Source: an uncultured Kiritimatiellota bacterium
Lineage (GTDB): Bacteria > Verrucomicrobiota > Kiritimatiellia > RFP12 > UBA1067
NCBI GenBank assembly: GCA_934635385.1
Contig: CAKTZI010000002.1
Span: 124,001 to 188,000 of the forward strand
DNA length: 64,000 bases
Direction of reading: 5' to 3'
The notes under the pieces were generated by a model that saw nothing but the letters and a program-made list of their open reading frames with translations, ran no database searches and was not told the origin of the DNA. Shown here piece by piece: positions 1 through 8,388 of the stretch; position 1 is the stretch's first letter, and each line of letters begins with the position of its first letter. Position numbers and translations under genes: made by a program.

Positions 1-162
1 GGCGTTCGTCAGCAGCTCGCACGAGAGGGCGGGCGCGCCCTCGCGCACAAGCACGTAGAGAATCCAGGCCATGAGGCCGAGCGCAAGCGCCGTCGCGCAC
101 GCGGAGAAGCCGCGCATCGCGCAGTCGGTCGCCTTTCGGAAAGTCGCGGGTCGGGTTGTCAT
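1..162 (-). CDS. pstA: Phosphate ABC transporter permease PstA (5' part only)
   Basis: The first 54 codons of a membrane permease run off the left edge of the window. The ATG at 162 is preceded on the minus strand by AGAAGGAGCTTTC, a good ribosome-binding site. The protein starts with a charged stretch followed by one hydrophobic segment and then a short REGAPAL-type periplasmic stretch, as in PstA. It lies 44 bp downstream of pstC on the same strand, the usual pstC-pstA order. PstA pairs with PstC to form the membrane channel of the high-affinity phosphate importer. The assignment rests mainly on this context because the diagnostic C-terminal EAA loop is outside the window. Confidence 0.8.
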   Translation of the reverse strand, partial: MTTRPATFRKATDCAMRGFSACATALALGLMAWILYVLVREGAPALSCELLTNA

Positions 163-206
163 GAAAGCTCCTTCTGTCTTTTGTCTGTTGTCGTCTGTTC
201 GTGAAC

Positions 207-1064
207 TCAGGCTTTGCTCTTGACGAGCCGCTGTGTGACGATCTGAATGCCGAATTCCAGCACGAGCAGAATCGCGCCGAGGCCGAAGAGCGCGCTCTTG
301 TGAAGACCGTCCGCCTCGGCGAAGTCGTTCGCGAGCGTCGCGGCAATCGTCGTGCATCCCTCGAAGAGCCCCCTCGGAATTTCCGTCACGCCGCCGCAGA
401 CGAAGAGGACGGCCATCGTCTCGCCGAGGGCGCGGCCGAGGCCGATGAGGATGCCGCCGACGAGGCCGCGCCGCTGGGCGCGCACGACGACGTGCCACGT
501 GGCCTCCCAGCGCGTGCAGCCGATGCCCCGCGCCGCCTCGACGAGGGCGATTGGCGCCTGCGCGAGCACGTCGCGCATGACGGCGGAGATATAGGGCAGC
601 ACCATGAGCGTCAGGACGAGCGCCGACGGCAGAAGGCCGAAGCCGGTCGTCTCGACGCCGAGCCGCGCGAGGCCGTCCTGCAGAAGCGGACAGAGGACGA
701 ACAGCCCCCACATGCCGTAGATGACGCTTGGAATCGCCGCGAGCAGGTCGAGCGCGTGCGCGAGAGGCTTCGCCGCCCACGGCGGCGCGTCATTCACGAA
801 CAGCGCGGCGGCGAAGGCGAGCGGCACGGCGAAGAGGAGCGCAAGCGCGGTCGTCGCGAGCGTGCCGACGAGAGCCCCCGCCGCGCCGAACGTGCCGGCG
901 CCCGGATCCCAGTTCGACGAGAAGAGGAACCTGTGGCCCTCTGCGCGCCAGATGCCGGACGAGGCGAACCCCAGCTCGCACACGAGCGCGACGGCGAGGA
1001 CAAGCCCCAAGGCCGCGCCGGCGAAGCAGACGGACTTGAACACGGTATCGACGGAGGTCTTCAC
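207..1064 (-). CDS. pstC: Phosphate ABC transporter permease PstC
   Basis: A 285-residue inner-membrane permease with about six hydrophobic segments. The binding-protein-dependent transport signature (EAARGIGCTRWEATWHVV, then RALGETMAV) lies around residues 175-215 and would contact the PstB ATPase. The start is a GTG at 1064, 16 codons before the first long hydrophobic stretch. The gene is divergent from pstS and followed by pstA. The promoter is predicted on the minus strand at 1167-1095 with Pho-box-like repeats, so phosphate starvation is the likely inducer. pstB and phoU are not in the window and presumably lie beyond pstA. Confidence 0.93.
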   Translation of the reverse strand: MKTSVDTVFKSVCFAGAALGLVLAVALVCELGFASSGIWRAEGHRFLFSSNWDPGAGTFGAAGALVGTLATTALALLFAVPLAFAAALFVNDAPPWAAKPLAHALDLLAAIPSVIYGMWGLFVLCPLLQDGLARLGVETTGFGLLPSALVLTLMVLPYISAVMRDVLAQAPIALVEAARGIGCTRWEATWHVVVRAQRRGLVGGILIGLGRALGETMAVLFVCGGVTEIPRGLFEGCTTIAATLANDFAEADGLHKSALFGLGAILLVLEFGIQIVTQRLVKSKA

Positions 1065-1094
1065 TTCTTCGTTTCCTTCTCTTTCGTTTTCATC

Positions 1095-1167
1095 GCCGCA
1101 CAGTATGCGCTTTCTTTGTTAGGCGACGATAAGCGGCGTGTGAGGATTTCGTTAAGACTCAAACTCC
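1095..1167 (-). promoter_or_regulatory. Pho-box-like promoter of pstC-pstA
   Basis: Read on the minus strand this 73-bp arm matches the pstS promoter arm (1188-1260) at about 50 of 73 positions without a gap. It holds four 11-bp spaced half-sites with a YTNAY core (TTAAC, CTCAC, CTTAT, CTAAC), the geometry of PhoB/PhoP boxes. A TACTGT -10 lies 17 nt after the start of the last half-site. The half-site therefore replaces a -35 box, as at PhoB-activated promoters. That a PhoB-type regulator binds here is inferred. Confidence 0.65.
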
Positions 1168-1187
1168 GATGATTGTGGCTCTCGCGT

Positions 1188-1260
1188 GGAGTTTCAGATT
1201 TAACACAATTTTCATGAAGACCTTATTTGGGGCTAACAAAGAAATTCCATACTATGCGGC
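1188..1260 (+). promoter_or_regulatory. Pho-box-like promoter of pstS-porin
   Basis: Half-sites start at 1200, 1211, 1222 and 1233 (TTAAC, TTCAT, CTTAT, CTAAC), exactly 11 bp apart, and the -10 TACTAT is at 1250-1255. The block CTAACAAAGAAA and the region around -10 (CATACTATGCGGC) are the parts best shared with the opposing pstC promoter. The two arms are separated by only 20 bp, so a regulator array could serve both directions. Confidence 0.65.
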
Positions 1261-1326
1261 ATCCAACAAGGAAAAGGAACACGCCCGGCCAATCCCGGCG
1301 GGGCATAAAAGAAAAGGAGAAAGCAA

Positions 1327-2217
1327 ATGAACACGAAGATGAAATCAACCCTCGCCCTCCTGGGCGCAACCTGCGCGGCCACGGCGGCCTTCGCCGCCGA
1401 CCGTCTCGAACTCAACGGCGCCGGCGGCAGCTTCCCCGCGCCGCTCTACCAGGCGTGGAGCTACGCCTACACGCAATCCGGCCTCGGCGCGAAGGTCAAC
1501 TACCAGTCCGTCGGCTCGTCCGCCGGCATCAGCCAGATCAAGGCGGGCACGATCGACTTCGCGGGCACGGACGCGCCGCTCACCGCAGACGCCTGCAGGG
1601 AAGCCGGCCTCCAGCAGTTCCACATGGTCTCCGGCGCGGTCGTCCCGGCCGTGAACCTGCCCGGCATCGCGGACGGCGCCCTCACGCTTGACGGCGCGAC
1701 CCTCGCCGACATCTACCTCGGCAAGGTCACGCGCTGGAACGACGCGAAGATCGCCGCGCTCAATCCCGGCCTCGCCCTGCCGAACCTGAAGATCACGGTC
1801 GTCCACCGCGGCGACGGCTCCGGCACGACCCACATCTTCACGACCTACCTCTCGGCGGTCTCGCCCGAATGGAAGGAGCGCTTCGGCGCGGCGACCCAGC
1901 TGAAGTGGCCGTGCGGCATCGCCGGACAGAAGAACCCCGGCGTCTGCAACAACGTGCGGCGCATCAAGGGCGCGATCGGCTACACGGAGTACACCTTCGC
2001 GCTGGAGTCGAAGCTGGCCGTCGCCCGCCTCGCCGTCAATGGCAAGGCGACCGCGCCGGACGCCGCCGACTGGCCGATCCTCGGCAAGACCTACATCCTG
2101 ACGCGCAACGACACGCCGGCGGAGAAGAAGGCCGCGCTCCAGGCCTACTTCGACTGGTGCTTCGTCCACGGCGGCGAGACGGCGCGCAAGCTGCACTACA
2201 TCCCCGTCGCCCGCTAA
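1327..2217 (+). CDS. pstS: Phosphate-binding protein PstS
   Basis: A 296-residue periplasmic solute-binding protein. A signal peptide occupies about residues 1-24 and ends AFAA. Phosphate-contact loops typical of PstS are present: GAGGSFPAPLY near residue 32, SVGSSAGISQIKAG near 62, GTDAPL near 80 and RGDGSGTTHIFT near 160. AAGGAG precedes the ATG at a normal distance. It is somewhat shorter than the Escherichia coli protein (346 aa). It delivers phosphate to PstCA and is followed at 34 bp by a porin gene, which suggests a joint outer- and inner-membrane phosphate uptake unit. Confidence 0.95.
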   Translation: MNTKMKSTLALLGATCAATAAFAADRLELNGAGGSFPAPLYQAWSYAYTQSGLGAKVNYQSVGSSAGISQIKAGTIDFAGTDAPLTADACREAGLQQFHMVSGAVVPAVNLPGIADGALTLDGATLADIYLGKVTRWNDAKIAALNPGLALPNLKITVVHRGDGSGTTHIFTTYLSAVSPEWKERFGAATQLKWPCGIAGQKNPGVCNNVRRIKGAIGYTEYTFALESKLAVARLAVNGKATAPDAADWPILGKTYILTRNDTPAEKKAALQAYFDWCFVHGGETARKLHYIPVAR

Positions 2218-2251
2218 CGCAATCGACCACAGCTCAGAAAGGATCTGAACC

Positions 2252-3562
2252 ATGAACCGATTGCCTCTCGCAGCCCTGTTCGCGCTGGCCGCCTCGGCGG
2301 CCGTCGCGGACGGCACGAACCTCTCCGTCAAGGTCGGCGCGGACGTCCGTCTGCGCTACGACGTGACGGACAACCTGCCGAACGCCAAGCGCGGCGAGGC
2401 GGACGACTCCAACTACGCCCGCGTCCGCCTGCGCCCGTGGATCCGCGCGACCTACGCGGACTGCGGCATCTTCCTGCGGCTCGCGGACGAGTTCCGCTAC
2501 TACAACCGCCCGGAGTCGAACTCCTCGAAGCAGCGCTGGCCGGACGTCCTCTTCATCGACAACCTCTACTTCACGGCGAACCGCCTCTTCGACGGCGCGC
2601 TTGACCTGAAGGTCGGCCGTCAGGACATGGCCTTCGGCGCGAAGCGCATCCTCTCGGACGGCACGGGCGGCGACGGCTCGCGTTCCGCGTACTTCGACGC
2701 CGTGCGCCTCACCTGGCACGCGGACGAGAAGCGCACGCTCGACGCCTTCGCCCTCTACCAGACGAAAAAGGACTGGATGCCGACCCTGGGCAAGGAACAC
2801 GAGAACGGCAAGGATCCGCACGCCTACGACACGACGGGCTACTGGCAGGACGAGTTCGGCGCCGGCCTCTACTGGCAGGACCGCGCGAACGCGGACTTCG
2901 GCTATGACGCCTACTACGTGGCGAAGAGCGAGATCCGCAACCGCGACTCCAAGTACTACAAGGAAGGCGACCGCGCCGACACCCACACGCTGGGCGTGCG
3001 TCTGTTGCCGCGCTTCACCGAGACGCTGAGCGGCGAGTTCGAGCTCGCGGGTCAGGCCGGTTCGAACGACCTGCTCGCCGGCCTCGCGTACGGCGGCCTC
3101 ACCTTCGCGCCCAAGGCCGGCTGCAAGCCGAAGTTCACCGGCGCGGTCCTGCTGCTCTCCGGCGACGAGGACGGCGACCGCGGCGATCACGCCTGGCACG
3201 CGGTCTTCAACCGCGAGACGGGCCTCGGCGAGTCGATCGCGCCGATGTACAACAAGTACGACTACACGAACCTCGTCTACCCGCACCTCGCGTTCGGCTG
3301 CAACGTCGGCTCGTTCTCGTCCGTCAAGGCGCAGTTCGGCCCGATGTTCACCGCCGTGAAGGAGGAGGACGCCGGCACGTTCCGGGGCACGTATGCGCAG
3401 GTCAAGTACGAGATCAAGCCCGCCAAGCTCTTCGGGGCGGACATCCTCAAGGGCGGCAAGATCGCCTTCCAGGGGGAGTACTTCGGCAAGGGCGACTACT
3501 TCAAGGACGGCTCCGACAACGCCGCGTTCTTCGGCCGCGTCGAGCTCGCCTGGAACTTCTAA
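2252..3562 (+). CDS. Outer-membrane beta-barrel porin, alginate-export/OprP-like, linked to pst
   Basis: A 436-residue protein with a signal peptide (about residues 1-19, ending AAVA), many alternating amphipathic strands rich in Tyr, Phe and Asp, and a C-terminal phenylalanine (ELAWNF). That is the outer-membrane insertion signature. The pattern (VGRQDMAFG, repeated barrel strands) resembles the alginate_exp and OprO/P porin groups. Position directly behind pstS in the same transcript argues for a phosphate-selective channel. The substrate is inferred from context, not from recognised binding residues. A GC-rich hairpin follows the stop codon. Confidence 0.8.
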   Translation: MNRLPLAALFALAASAAVADGTNLSVKVGADVRLRYDVTDNLPNAKRGEADDSNYARVRLRPWIRATYADCGIFLRLADEFRYYNRPESNSSKQRWPDVLFIDNLYFTANRLFDGALDLKVGRQDMAFGAKRILSDGTGGDGSRSAYFDAVRLTWHADEKRTLDAFALYQTKKDWMPTLGKEHENGKDPHAYDTTGYWQDEFGAGLYWQDRANADFGYDAYYVAKSEIRNRDSKYYKEGDRADTHTLGVRLLPRFTETLSGEFELAGQAGSNDLLAGLAYGGLTFAPKAGCKPKFTGAVLLLSGDEDGDRGDHAWHAVFNRETGLGESIAPMYNKYDYTNLVYPHLAFGCNVGSFSSVKAQFGPMFTAVKEEDAGTFRGTYAQVKYEIKPAKLFGADILKGGKIAFQGEYFGKGDYFKDGSDNAAFFGRVELAWNF

Positions 3563-3586
3563 AGCGTACAGATATCTCGAAGGCAA

Positions 3587-3615
3587 GCGCGCCGGCGTCA
3601 AGTCCGTCGGCGCGC
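3587..3615 (+). terminator. Hairpin ending the pstS-porin unit
   Basis: GCGCGCCGGCG and CGTCGGCGCGC pair over 11 bp with one mismatch around a 7-nt loop, 24 bp after the porin stop. The following tract is only weakly T-rich (CCACTTTGTGG), so it may be an inefficient or factor-assisted terminator. Confidence 0.5.
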
Positions 3616-3651
3616 CCACTTTGTGGCCACGCGCAAACGGACAAAATATGG

Positions 3652-3657
3652 TATACT
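3652..3657 (+). promoter_or_regulatory. Extended -10 promoter of leader RNA A
   Basis: TATACT preceded by TGG gives an extended -10 element. No convincing -35 lies at normal spacing. Transcription would start near 3664 and run into the structured leader. Confidence 0.5.
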
Positions 3658-3663
3658 ACAATC

Positions 3664-3946
3664 GCCTTTGAAGGAAAGGCGGGCGAACCGCCGACGCTGG
3701 AGAAGGCAAGACATAGTTCGGGAAGCGTTTCCTGTCGTCAAGCTACTTCGTGTGAGCCGACGCAGATTCCAACCCCCGGACGCCTAAAATCAATTTGCAA
3801 CTGCAAAGCGATCGTCCAACGAAATGTAGGAAGTTTCAAGACAGGCGACACGGTGCAGGAGACGCGAATGCGTTTCCTCTTTTTGTGTTTCTGTCTTAGG
3901 CCATTCCTACAGCCTCGTTGGAGTCACAAAGAGAGGCTTTCTTTTT
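3664..3946 (+). ncRNA. Structured leader RNA A (candidate new cis-regulatory RNA)
   Basis: A non-coding stretch of about 280 nt between a promoter and the envelope operon. Helix P1 pairs TGTAGGAA (3825-3832) with TTCCTACA (3904-3911). P2 pairs AAGACAG (3838-3844) with CTGTCTT (3891-3897). P3 is a 9-bp hairpin (3857-3878, loop GAAT). The P2-P3 joiner reads GCGACACGGTGC. A terminator follows: GCCTC/GAGGC (3912-3937) with TTGGA in the loop and a TTTCTTTTT tail at 3938-3946. The same arrangement with different helix sequences occurs at 16929-17267. It does not match any riboswitch consensus I can recall, nor tmRNA, RNase P or 6S RNA. Its ligand and function are unknown. Confidence 0.6.
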
Positions 3947-4036
3947 GTGCGCGATTGCCGAGCGGGGGCGACACGGAAAGAAGAATGGCCCGTTCGACCG
4001 ACCGTGCAACACAAGACAGGGCAGGGAGTAAACAGA

Positions 4037-4741
4037 ATGAACAGGTTGATGATGGTTGCCGGCATGACCGCGCTTGCTGCGGTGCTGACGGGTTGCGCGA
4101 CAAATGGTGCCGCCGACAAGGACAAGGTTGCCGCATGGCAAAAGGAACGCACACCGGTCGAGGTGCTGAAATCGCAGATTGCGGTCAAGGCGGCCGGCGC
4201 CGTGGTCGAGACATTGGACGTCGTGCCGTTCGGAATCTACAAGTCCATTGCCGACAAGGTTGATAGGGCTGCTGTCATGGAACGCTACCGCCGAATCTAC
4301 CTGGGCTATGTTGCCGACGTGAAGGCGCTCGAGCAGCAGGGCAAGGCGCGTGATGCCGCGCGCAAGGAAGTCCTTGACCAGGTCAAGGCCCAGCCCAATG
4401 GCGCGGAGACGATTGCCAAGCTGAACGAATACCTCAAGATTTCCAAGGAGACGGACTTCGAGGCGATCATGGCGTGGATCCAGAAGATCACGGAAGAGCT
4501 TCAGGCCGCGAGCCAGAAGTTTGCCGAGCAGACGCCGCAGGCGCTTCAGCAGCTCGTGGACATCGCCCAGAAGGAGGGCGGCATGGCCGTTGTGAAGATT
4601 CCGAGCCAGGGCAAGGACGATCTCGCGGTCATCGGTGCCCAGCTGAAGGATTCCGGCGTTGGCCTTGCGCTGTATGTCGAGATGGTCAACGCAGACAAGG
4701 AAGCCGCCAAGGTGCAGGCCGACTATCCGATTGAGGGGTAA
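4037..4741 (+). CDS. Secreted lipoprotein of unknown function, first gene of envelope operon
   Basis: A 234-residue protein with a type II signal peptide ending LTGC, Cys20 being the predicted lipidated residue. The mature part is almost entirely alpha-helical and rich in Lys, Gln and Glu, with no recognised domain. I chose the ATG at 4037 because upstream in-frame codons would bury the signal peptide. It begins about 90 nt after the terminator of leader RNA A, so its expression is probably gated by that RNA. Four more exported proteins follow on the same strand. It may be a periplasmic spacer or scaffold lipoprotein; the function is not known. Confidence 0.75.
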   Translation: MNRLMMVAGMTALAAVLTGCATNGAADKDKVAAWQKERTPVEVLKSQIAVKAAGAVVETLDVVPFGIYKSIADKVDRAAVMERYRRIYLGYVADVKALEQQGKARDAARKEVLDQVKAQPNGAETIAKLNEYLKISKETDFEAIMAWIQKITEELQAASQKFAEQTPQALQQLVDIAQKEGGMAVVKIPSQGKDDLAVIGAQLKDSGVGLALYVEMVNADKEAAKVQADYPIEG

Positions 4742-4808
4742 TCGGGGCTGAATAACGCAAGACGGCCCGACGGCTTGATGCCGCCGGGCCAGACATGGGA
4801 CTGTTGAC
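4742..4808 (+). other. Intercistronic hairpin between the two lipoprotein genes
   Basis: GGCCCGACGGC and GCCGCCGGGCC pair over 11 bp with one mismatch around TTGAT, and there is no T-run. It is more likely an mRNA-stability or processing hairpin than a terminator, because the operon continues 67 bp later. Confidence 0.45.
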
Positions 4809-5828
4809 ATGAAGACTTCTGCATTTGCAATCTATGGCGCGGCAGTCGCCGTGGCCGTCTTGGGCGGCTGCGCGACTGCACCGACCGCACGCGGGCCGAT
4901 TCCTGCGAAGTACTATTCAAGGGACGAGCTTGAAGACCTCGACGAAGTGAAGCTGCCGCCGAACTACAGCGTGGACAACTTCCGCAAGATGCAGATGGTC
5001 TTGAACGTCAAGATCGAGTCCGCCGACGGCAAGACGAAGGTCAGCAAAGGCCTCTCCACGCGCATGCAGACGGAAATGGCCAAGCTGAAGCGCTTCGAGA
5101 TCTTCTCGCTCCATAACCGCAGCAAGGTCGAGTTGGACGCGATCGGCGATCTGGACGAAGAGGTGAAGGTCGTCGAGGCGGACAAGGTCAAGGCAAGCGA
5201 CCTGATGCTGACGGGCACGATCAAGGTGACGTGCGCAGTCAACGAGCTTCGCAACGAGAAAGTGTACGTCTACAGCGCGGACGGAGACTTCAGCTGCGAA
5301 GACGCCAAGACGCGCACGGTCTACTTCGCCGAGAAGGCGCGCGGCGTATGGGATCGCAAGGTCAAGTACTCGCTGACGGGTCTGGCGCACGGCAACGTCT
5401 CCGAAGACCAGGCCATCCAGATCGCCTGTCTTCGCTGTCTTGCGATTGTCGCGAACAAGCTCGGCAACACGTTCCCGACGGGCGGTCGCGTGACGAACAT
5501 CACGGGCTCGGGCGACACGATGGTCATGTCCGCCGGACAGCATGAGGGCATCGGCGCGAACCAGCAGGTCTGCGTCTTCCTTTCCGAAGACGGTCTCGAC
5601 ATTCCGGTCGCGTTCGCCGAGGCGACGCCCAAGAACGACGGCACGTCGCAGTTGCGCGTCTATCGCTGGAACACGGACAATTCCGACGCCAAGGCGGTCG
5701 TCAAGGAGATTCGCGGTTCGGGTCGCAGCTTCCTGAAGCAGTACAAGGGTGACAGGAAGAACGGTCTCTACGCGGTCGCCTTCGGCATGGCCGTTCCTGC
5801 CGACTGGGAAAAGAACGCCAACAAGTGA
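4809..5828 (+). CDS. CsgG/LpoB-like envelope lipoprotein
   Basis: A 339-residue lipoprotein with signal peptide ending LGGC (Cys21). The middle resembles the CsgG/FlgT/LpoB fold seen in many PVC lipoproteins: an ADGKTKVSKGLSTRMQTEM helix, then KASDLMLTGTI followed by strands and an FAEKARGVWDRKVKYSLTG segment. A C-terminal stretch GGRVTNITGSGDTMVMSAG resembles the FlgT C-terminal barrel that follows the CsgG-like domain. The likely role is a periplasm-facing outer-membrane or peptidoglycan-associated assembly factor. This is a fold-level guess; the sequence is divergent. Confidence 0.6.
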   Translation: MKTSAFAIYGAAVAVAVLGGCATAPTARGPIPAKYYSRDELEDLDEVKLPPNYSVDNFRKMQMVLNVKIESADGKTKVSKGLSTRMQTEMAKLKRFEIFSLHNRSKVELDAIGDLDEEVKVVEADKVKASDLMLTGTIKVTCAVNELRNEKVYVYSADGDFSCEDAKTRTVYFAEKARGVWDRKVKYSLTGLAHGNVSEDQAIQIACLRCLAIVANKLGNTFPTGGRVTNITGSGDTMVMSAGQHEGIGANQQVCVFLSEDGLDIPVAFAEATPKNDGTSQLRVYRWNTDNSDAKAVVKEIRGSGRSFLKQYKGDRKNGLYAVAFGMAVPADWEKNANK

Positions 5829-5838
5829 GGGCTGCGGC

Positions 5839-7053
5839 ATGGGCAAGCACATGAGGCGAATGGCGCTTCTGCTCGCCTGTTCGGCTGGGATGGCGGCATC
5901 GGCCGCCATCCCAGAGGCGATTCAGAAGACATGGGCGGAAATGAAATCCGCCGACGTGGAGTCCCGTGCGGGATTCGCGAAATCCCTTGGCGTGTATGTC
6001 GTCGCCAAAGGCAGCGCGGAGATTACCGGCAGCAAGGCCAAGGCAAAGACGATTGCGCGCGCGAATGCGCTGGAGAATCTCGCTGGCTTCTTCGGAACGC
6101 AGATCGAGTCGGCCACGGAGACGTCGATCCGTGAAAGCGCGGTTGGCGAAGCGAGCGAAATCAGGGAGTTCTTTGCGAAGACGACCAAGACGCAGGTCAG
6201 GCAGCTCCTCAAGGGCGTACAGGATCTTGCGATGGACGATGACGGAGACACGATGGTCTCGTGGATCTACCTCACGACGAAAGCGCAGGACAAGACCGAG
6301 GAACTCAAGGCGGCCATGGACGCGATGGGCGACGAGGGTACGGTCAAGGCGGTCGGTGAGGCGAATACGCACCAAAGCGCTGTCCAGATGGCGCTTCGCG
6401 CGGCGGTCGAGCAGGTCGTCGGCACGATGGTCGTGGGCGAGACGAAAATCACGGACAACGAAAAGGTCAAGAACAAGATCTTCTCGGGCGCAGAGGGGTT
6501 CGTCGATGCCTATCGCGTGACGGAGGAAGTCGAGATTACGGCGGGCTGGCGCATTTCCGTCGTCGCCAAGGTGTCGAAGAAGAAGATTCTCGATTCGTAT
6601 CGCGTGTACCTGAAGACGCTGGGCGATCCCGTGTTCTATCTTGACTGCACGTCTTCGGATTCCGAAGTCGAGGACAAGCAGATCGCCGCCCGCTTCGGGC
6701 AGTTCTTCCGCAGGCTCGGCTTCAGGATCGGCAAGACGCCGGAAGGGGCCGACTACCGCATCAACGCCAGCGGCGAGTACCGCCGGGTCAAGAATCCCCT
6801 TGATGAGGATCAGATCTTCACGCAATACTCAATGGTCATCAAGGTCTTGTCCAAGACGGGAGAGGAGCTCCTGTCGCTGACGAACGATCCGCGCAAGAGC
6901 GCGGTCTGCATCAACAATCTCGAACGCGAGCGCGAACTTTGCGCGGACAGGGCGTTCAGGCAGATGGAGAAGCCGGTACACGAGGCAATTAACGACATGA
7001 TCGCCAGAATGATGGCCGACCACACCGACAAGCTCATGGACGGCAATGACTAA
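5839..7053 (+). CDS. Secreted protein with FlgT N-terminal/LPP20-like domains
   Basis: A 404-residue exported protein with signal peptide of about 22 residues ending SAAIPE. Two modules are visible. Residues about 45-110 carry an LPP20-like AKTIARANALENLAGFFG helix. Residues about 180-250 read MALRAAVEQVVGTMVVGE then GAEGFVDAYRVTEEVEITAG, the pattern of the FlgT N-terminal domain. The final third has strands and a Cys-containing CINNLERERELC segment. There are no flagellar genes nearby, so a motility role is unlikely. It starts 10 nt after the previous stop and is clearly co-transcribed. Confidence 0.6.
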   Translation: MGKHMRRMALLLACSAGMAASAAIPEAIQKTWAEMKSADVESRAGFAKSLGVYVVAKGSAEITGSKAKAKTIARANALENLAGFFGTQIESATETSIRESAVGEASEIREFFAKTTKTQVRQLLKGVQDLAMDDDGDTMVSWIYLTTKAQDKTEELKAAMDAMGDEGTVKAVGEANTHQSAVQMALRAAVEQVVGTMVVGETKITDNEKVKNKIFSGAEGFVDAYRVTEEVEITAGWRISVVAKVSKKKILDSYRVYLKTLGDPVFYLDCTSSDSEVEDKQIAARFGQFFRRLGFRIGKTPEGADYRINASGEYRRVKNPLDEDQIFTQYSMVIKVLSKTGEELLSLTNDPRKSAVCINNLERERELCADRAFRQMEKPVHEAINDMIARMMADHTDKLMDGND

Positions 7054-7095
7054 CCTCCCGCAAGGGAAACTAAAGACAAAAAAGGGAAACAAGAA

Positions 7096-8388
7096 ATGAA
7101 TAGACTCATGATTGGTGCGATGTGCCTGGCCTCCGTCGGACGCATCTTTGCGCAGGAGACCGCTTCAGCTCCGGAGGCGACTTCGCAGGAGCCGTACGCG
7201 ATTGAGGAGAAGGATGTCGATTCGATGATGGACGAGTACATCGCGTCCAAAGGCTGGGTCGAGGGCCTGAACGAAAAGGGCGGCAAGCGTTTCTTCGTCG
7301 CGAAGGGGGCGGGTGTCATTCAGGCGCCGCGCGCCAGCCAGAGTTACATTGATTCGCGGGTCAATGCCTACAACAAGGCGATGCTCGAAGCCAAGAAGGC
7401 GATGGTCGAATATCTGGGCGTGGACATCGCGACGGAGACGGCCAAGGAGTATGCCGAGGGCAGCGCAGTCAGCCCGACGCCGACCGAGGTTCAGGAAGTC
7501 GCCGGAAAGCTCAAGCAGTTCCTCTACGCGAAGCTGAACAAGGCGCTTGCCGCTGAGGGCATCGATCCGGTCAAGGAGCCTGCCGCCGCGAAGGCCGCGC
7601 TTGGCAAGCAGCTCAATTCCGAGAAGTATCGGAAGATGATCTCGACGTTGGCGCAGGCTAAAGTCATTGGTCTCCAGGCAGCCTGCACCTTCGAGGGTTC
7701 GCCGTCTTCTGACAAGGGCGAGATTGGCGTCGTCGCCATCTGGAGCGACAGGCTTCAGCAGATGGCATCCTCGATCGTGACGGGGCGACCCGTTCCGGCT
7801 GTCGGCGGCAAGAAGCCGATCGCGGCGCAGGTGTCGTCCGATCCCAGGGTGCTGATGTCGACGTTCGGCGTCCAGCAGAAGATTGACGAGAACGGCGATC
7901 TCGTGCTGGTCGGCTTCGGGCAGGCGGGCGCGATCAGCGAGTCGAAGATGTCGGCCAATGCCGCAAAGACGAAGGCGCGGCAGATGGCGATTGCGGCGAT
8001 CCGCGAGTTCGCGGGCGAGCAGGTCGCGGTTGCGACGGACACGCTCAACGCCGAGACTGCGGAGGAGTTCGAGGGCGGCGCAGAGGCTTACGCCAATGAA
8101 AGCGCGATGAAGGAGAAGGTCAAGGCGGCGGCGGGGCGCATGAACATCGCCGGGATTGCGCCGCTCAGGAACGTCAAGTGCAAGCATCCGCTGAACGGCA
8201 AGACGGTCTTCGTGTGCGCCGTCACCTGGTGTCCGAAGCAGACGGGGCAGGCCCGTCAGCTCAAGGCGAGCAGGGCCCGGCCTTCGGCGTCCAAGACGGA
8301 TGCGCGTCCGGCAGCCGCCACGACAGCGCCGGCACCGACGGGTCCGCTCAACAACCAGGGGCAGGGCGCGGATGAGGATGCGTTTTAA
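7096..8388 (+). CDS. Secreted protein with duplicated LPP20-like helical domains
   Basis: A 430-residue protein with a signal peptide (about 1-19, ending IFAQ). A first block (YNKAMLEAKKAMVEYLGVDI) and a second block (AKTKARQMAIAAIREFAGEQ) have the alternating Ala/Lys helix and GEQV strand of LPP20-type domains. The C-terminal about 50 residues are low-complexity Ala/Pro/Thr, possibly a flexible or surface-exposed tail. A purine-rich stretch precedes the ATG. No enzyme motif is visible, and its role with its neighbours is unknown. Confidence 0.6.
   Translation: MNRLMIGAMCLASVGRIFAQETASAPEATSQEPYAIEEKDVDSMMDEYIASKGWVEGLNEKGGKRFFVAKGAGVIQAPRASQSYIDSRVNAYNKAMLEAKKAMVEYLGVDIATETAKEYAEGSAVSPTPTEVQEVAGKLKQFLYAKLNKALAAEGIDPVKEPAAAKAALGKQLNSEKYRKMISTLAQAKVIGLQAACTFEGSPSSDKGEIGVVAIWSDRLQQMASSIVTGRPVPAVGGKKPIAAQVSSDPRVLMSTFGVQQKIDENGDLVLVGFGQAGAISESKMSANAAKTKARQMAIAAIREFAGEQVAVATDTLNAETAEEFEGGAEAYANESAMKEKVKAAAGRMNIAGIAPLRNVKCKHPLNGKTVFVCAVTWCPKQTGQARQLKASRARPSASKTDARPAAATTAPAPTGPLNNQGQGADEDAF

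Noticed and set aside
5839..7053. Flagellar protein FlgT as gene name
   Set aside because: Only the N-terminal domain pattern fits; there are no flagellar genes in the window and the domain occurs in other envelope proteins.
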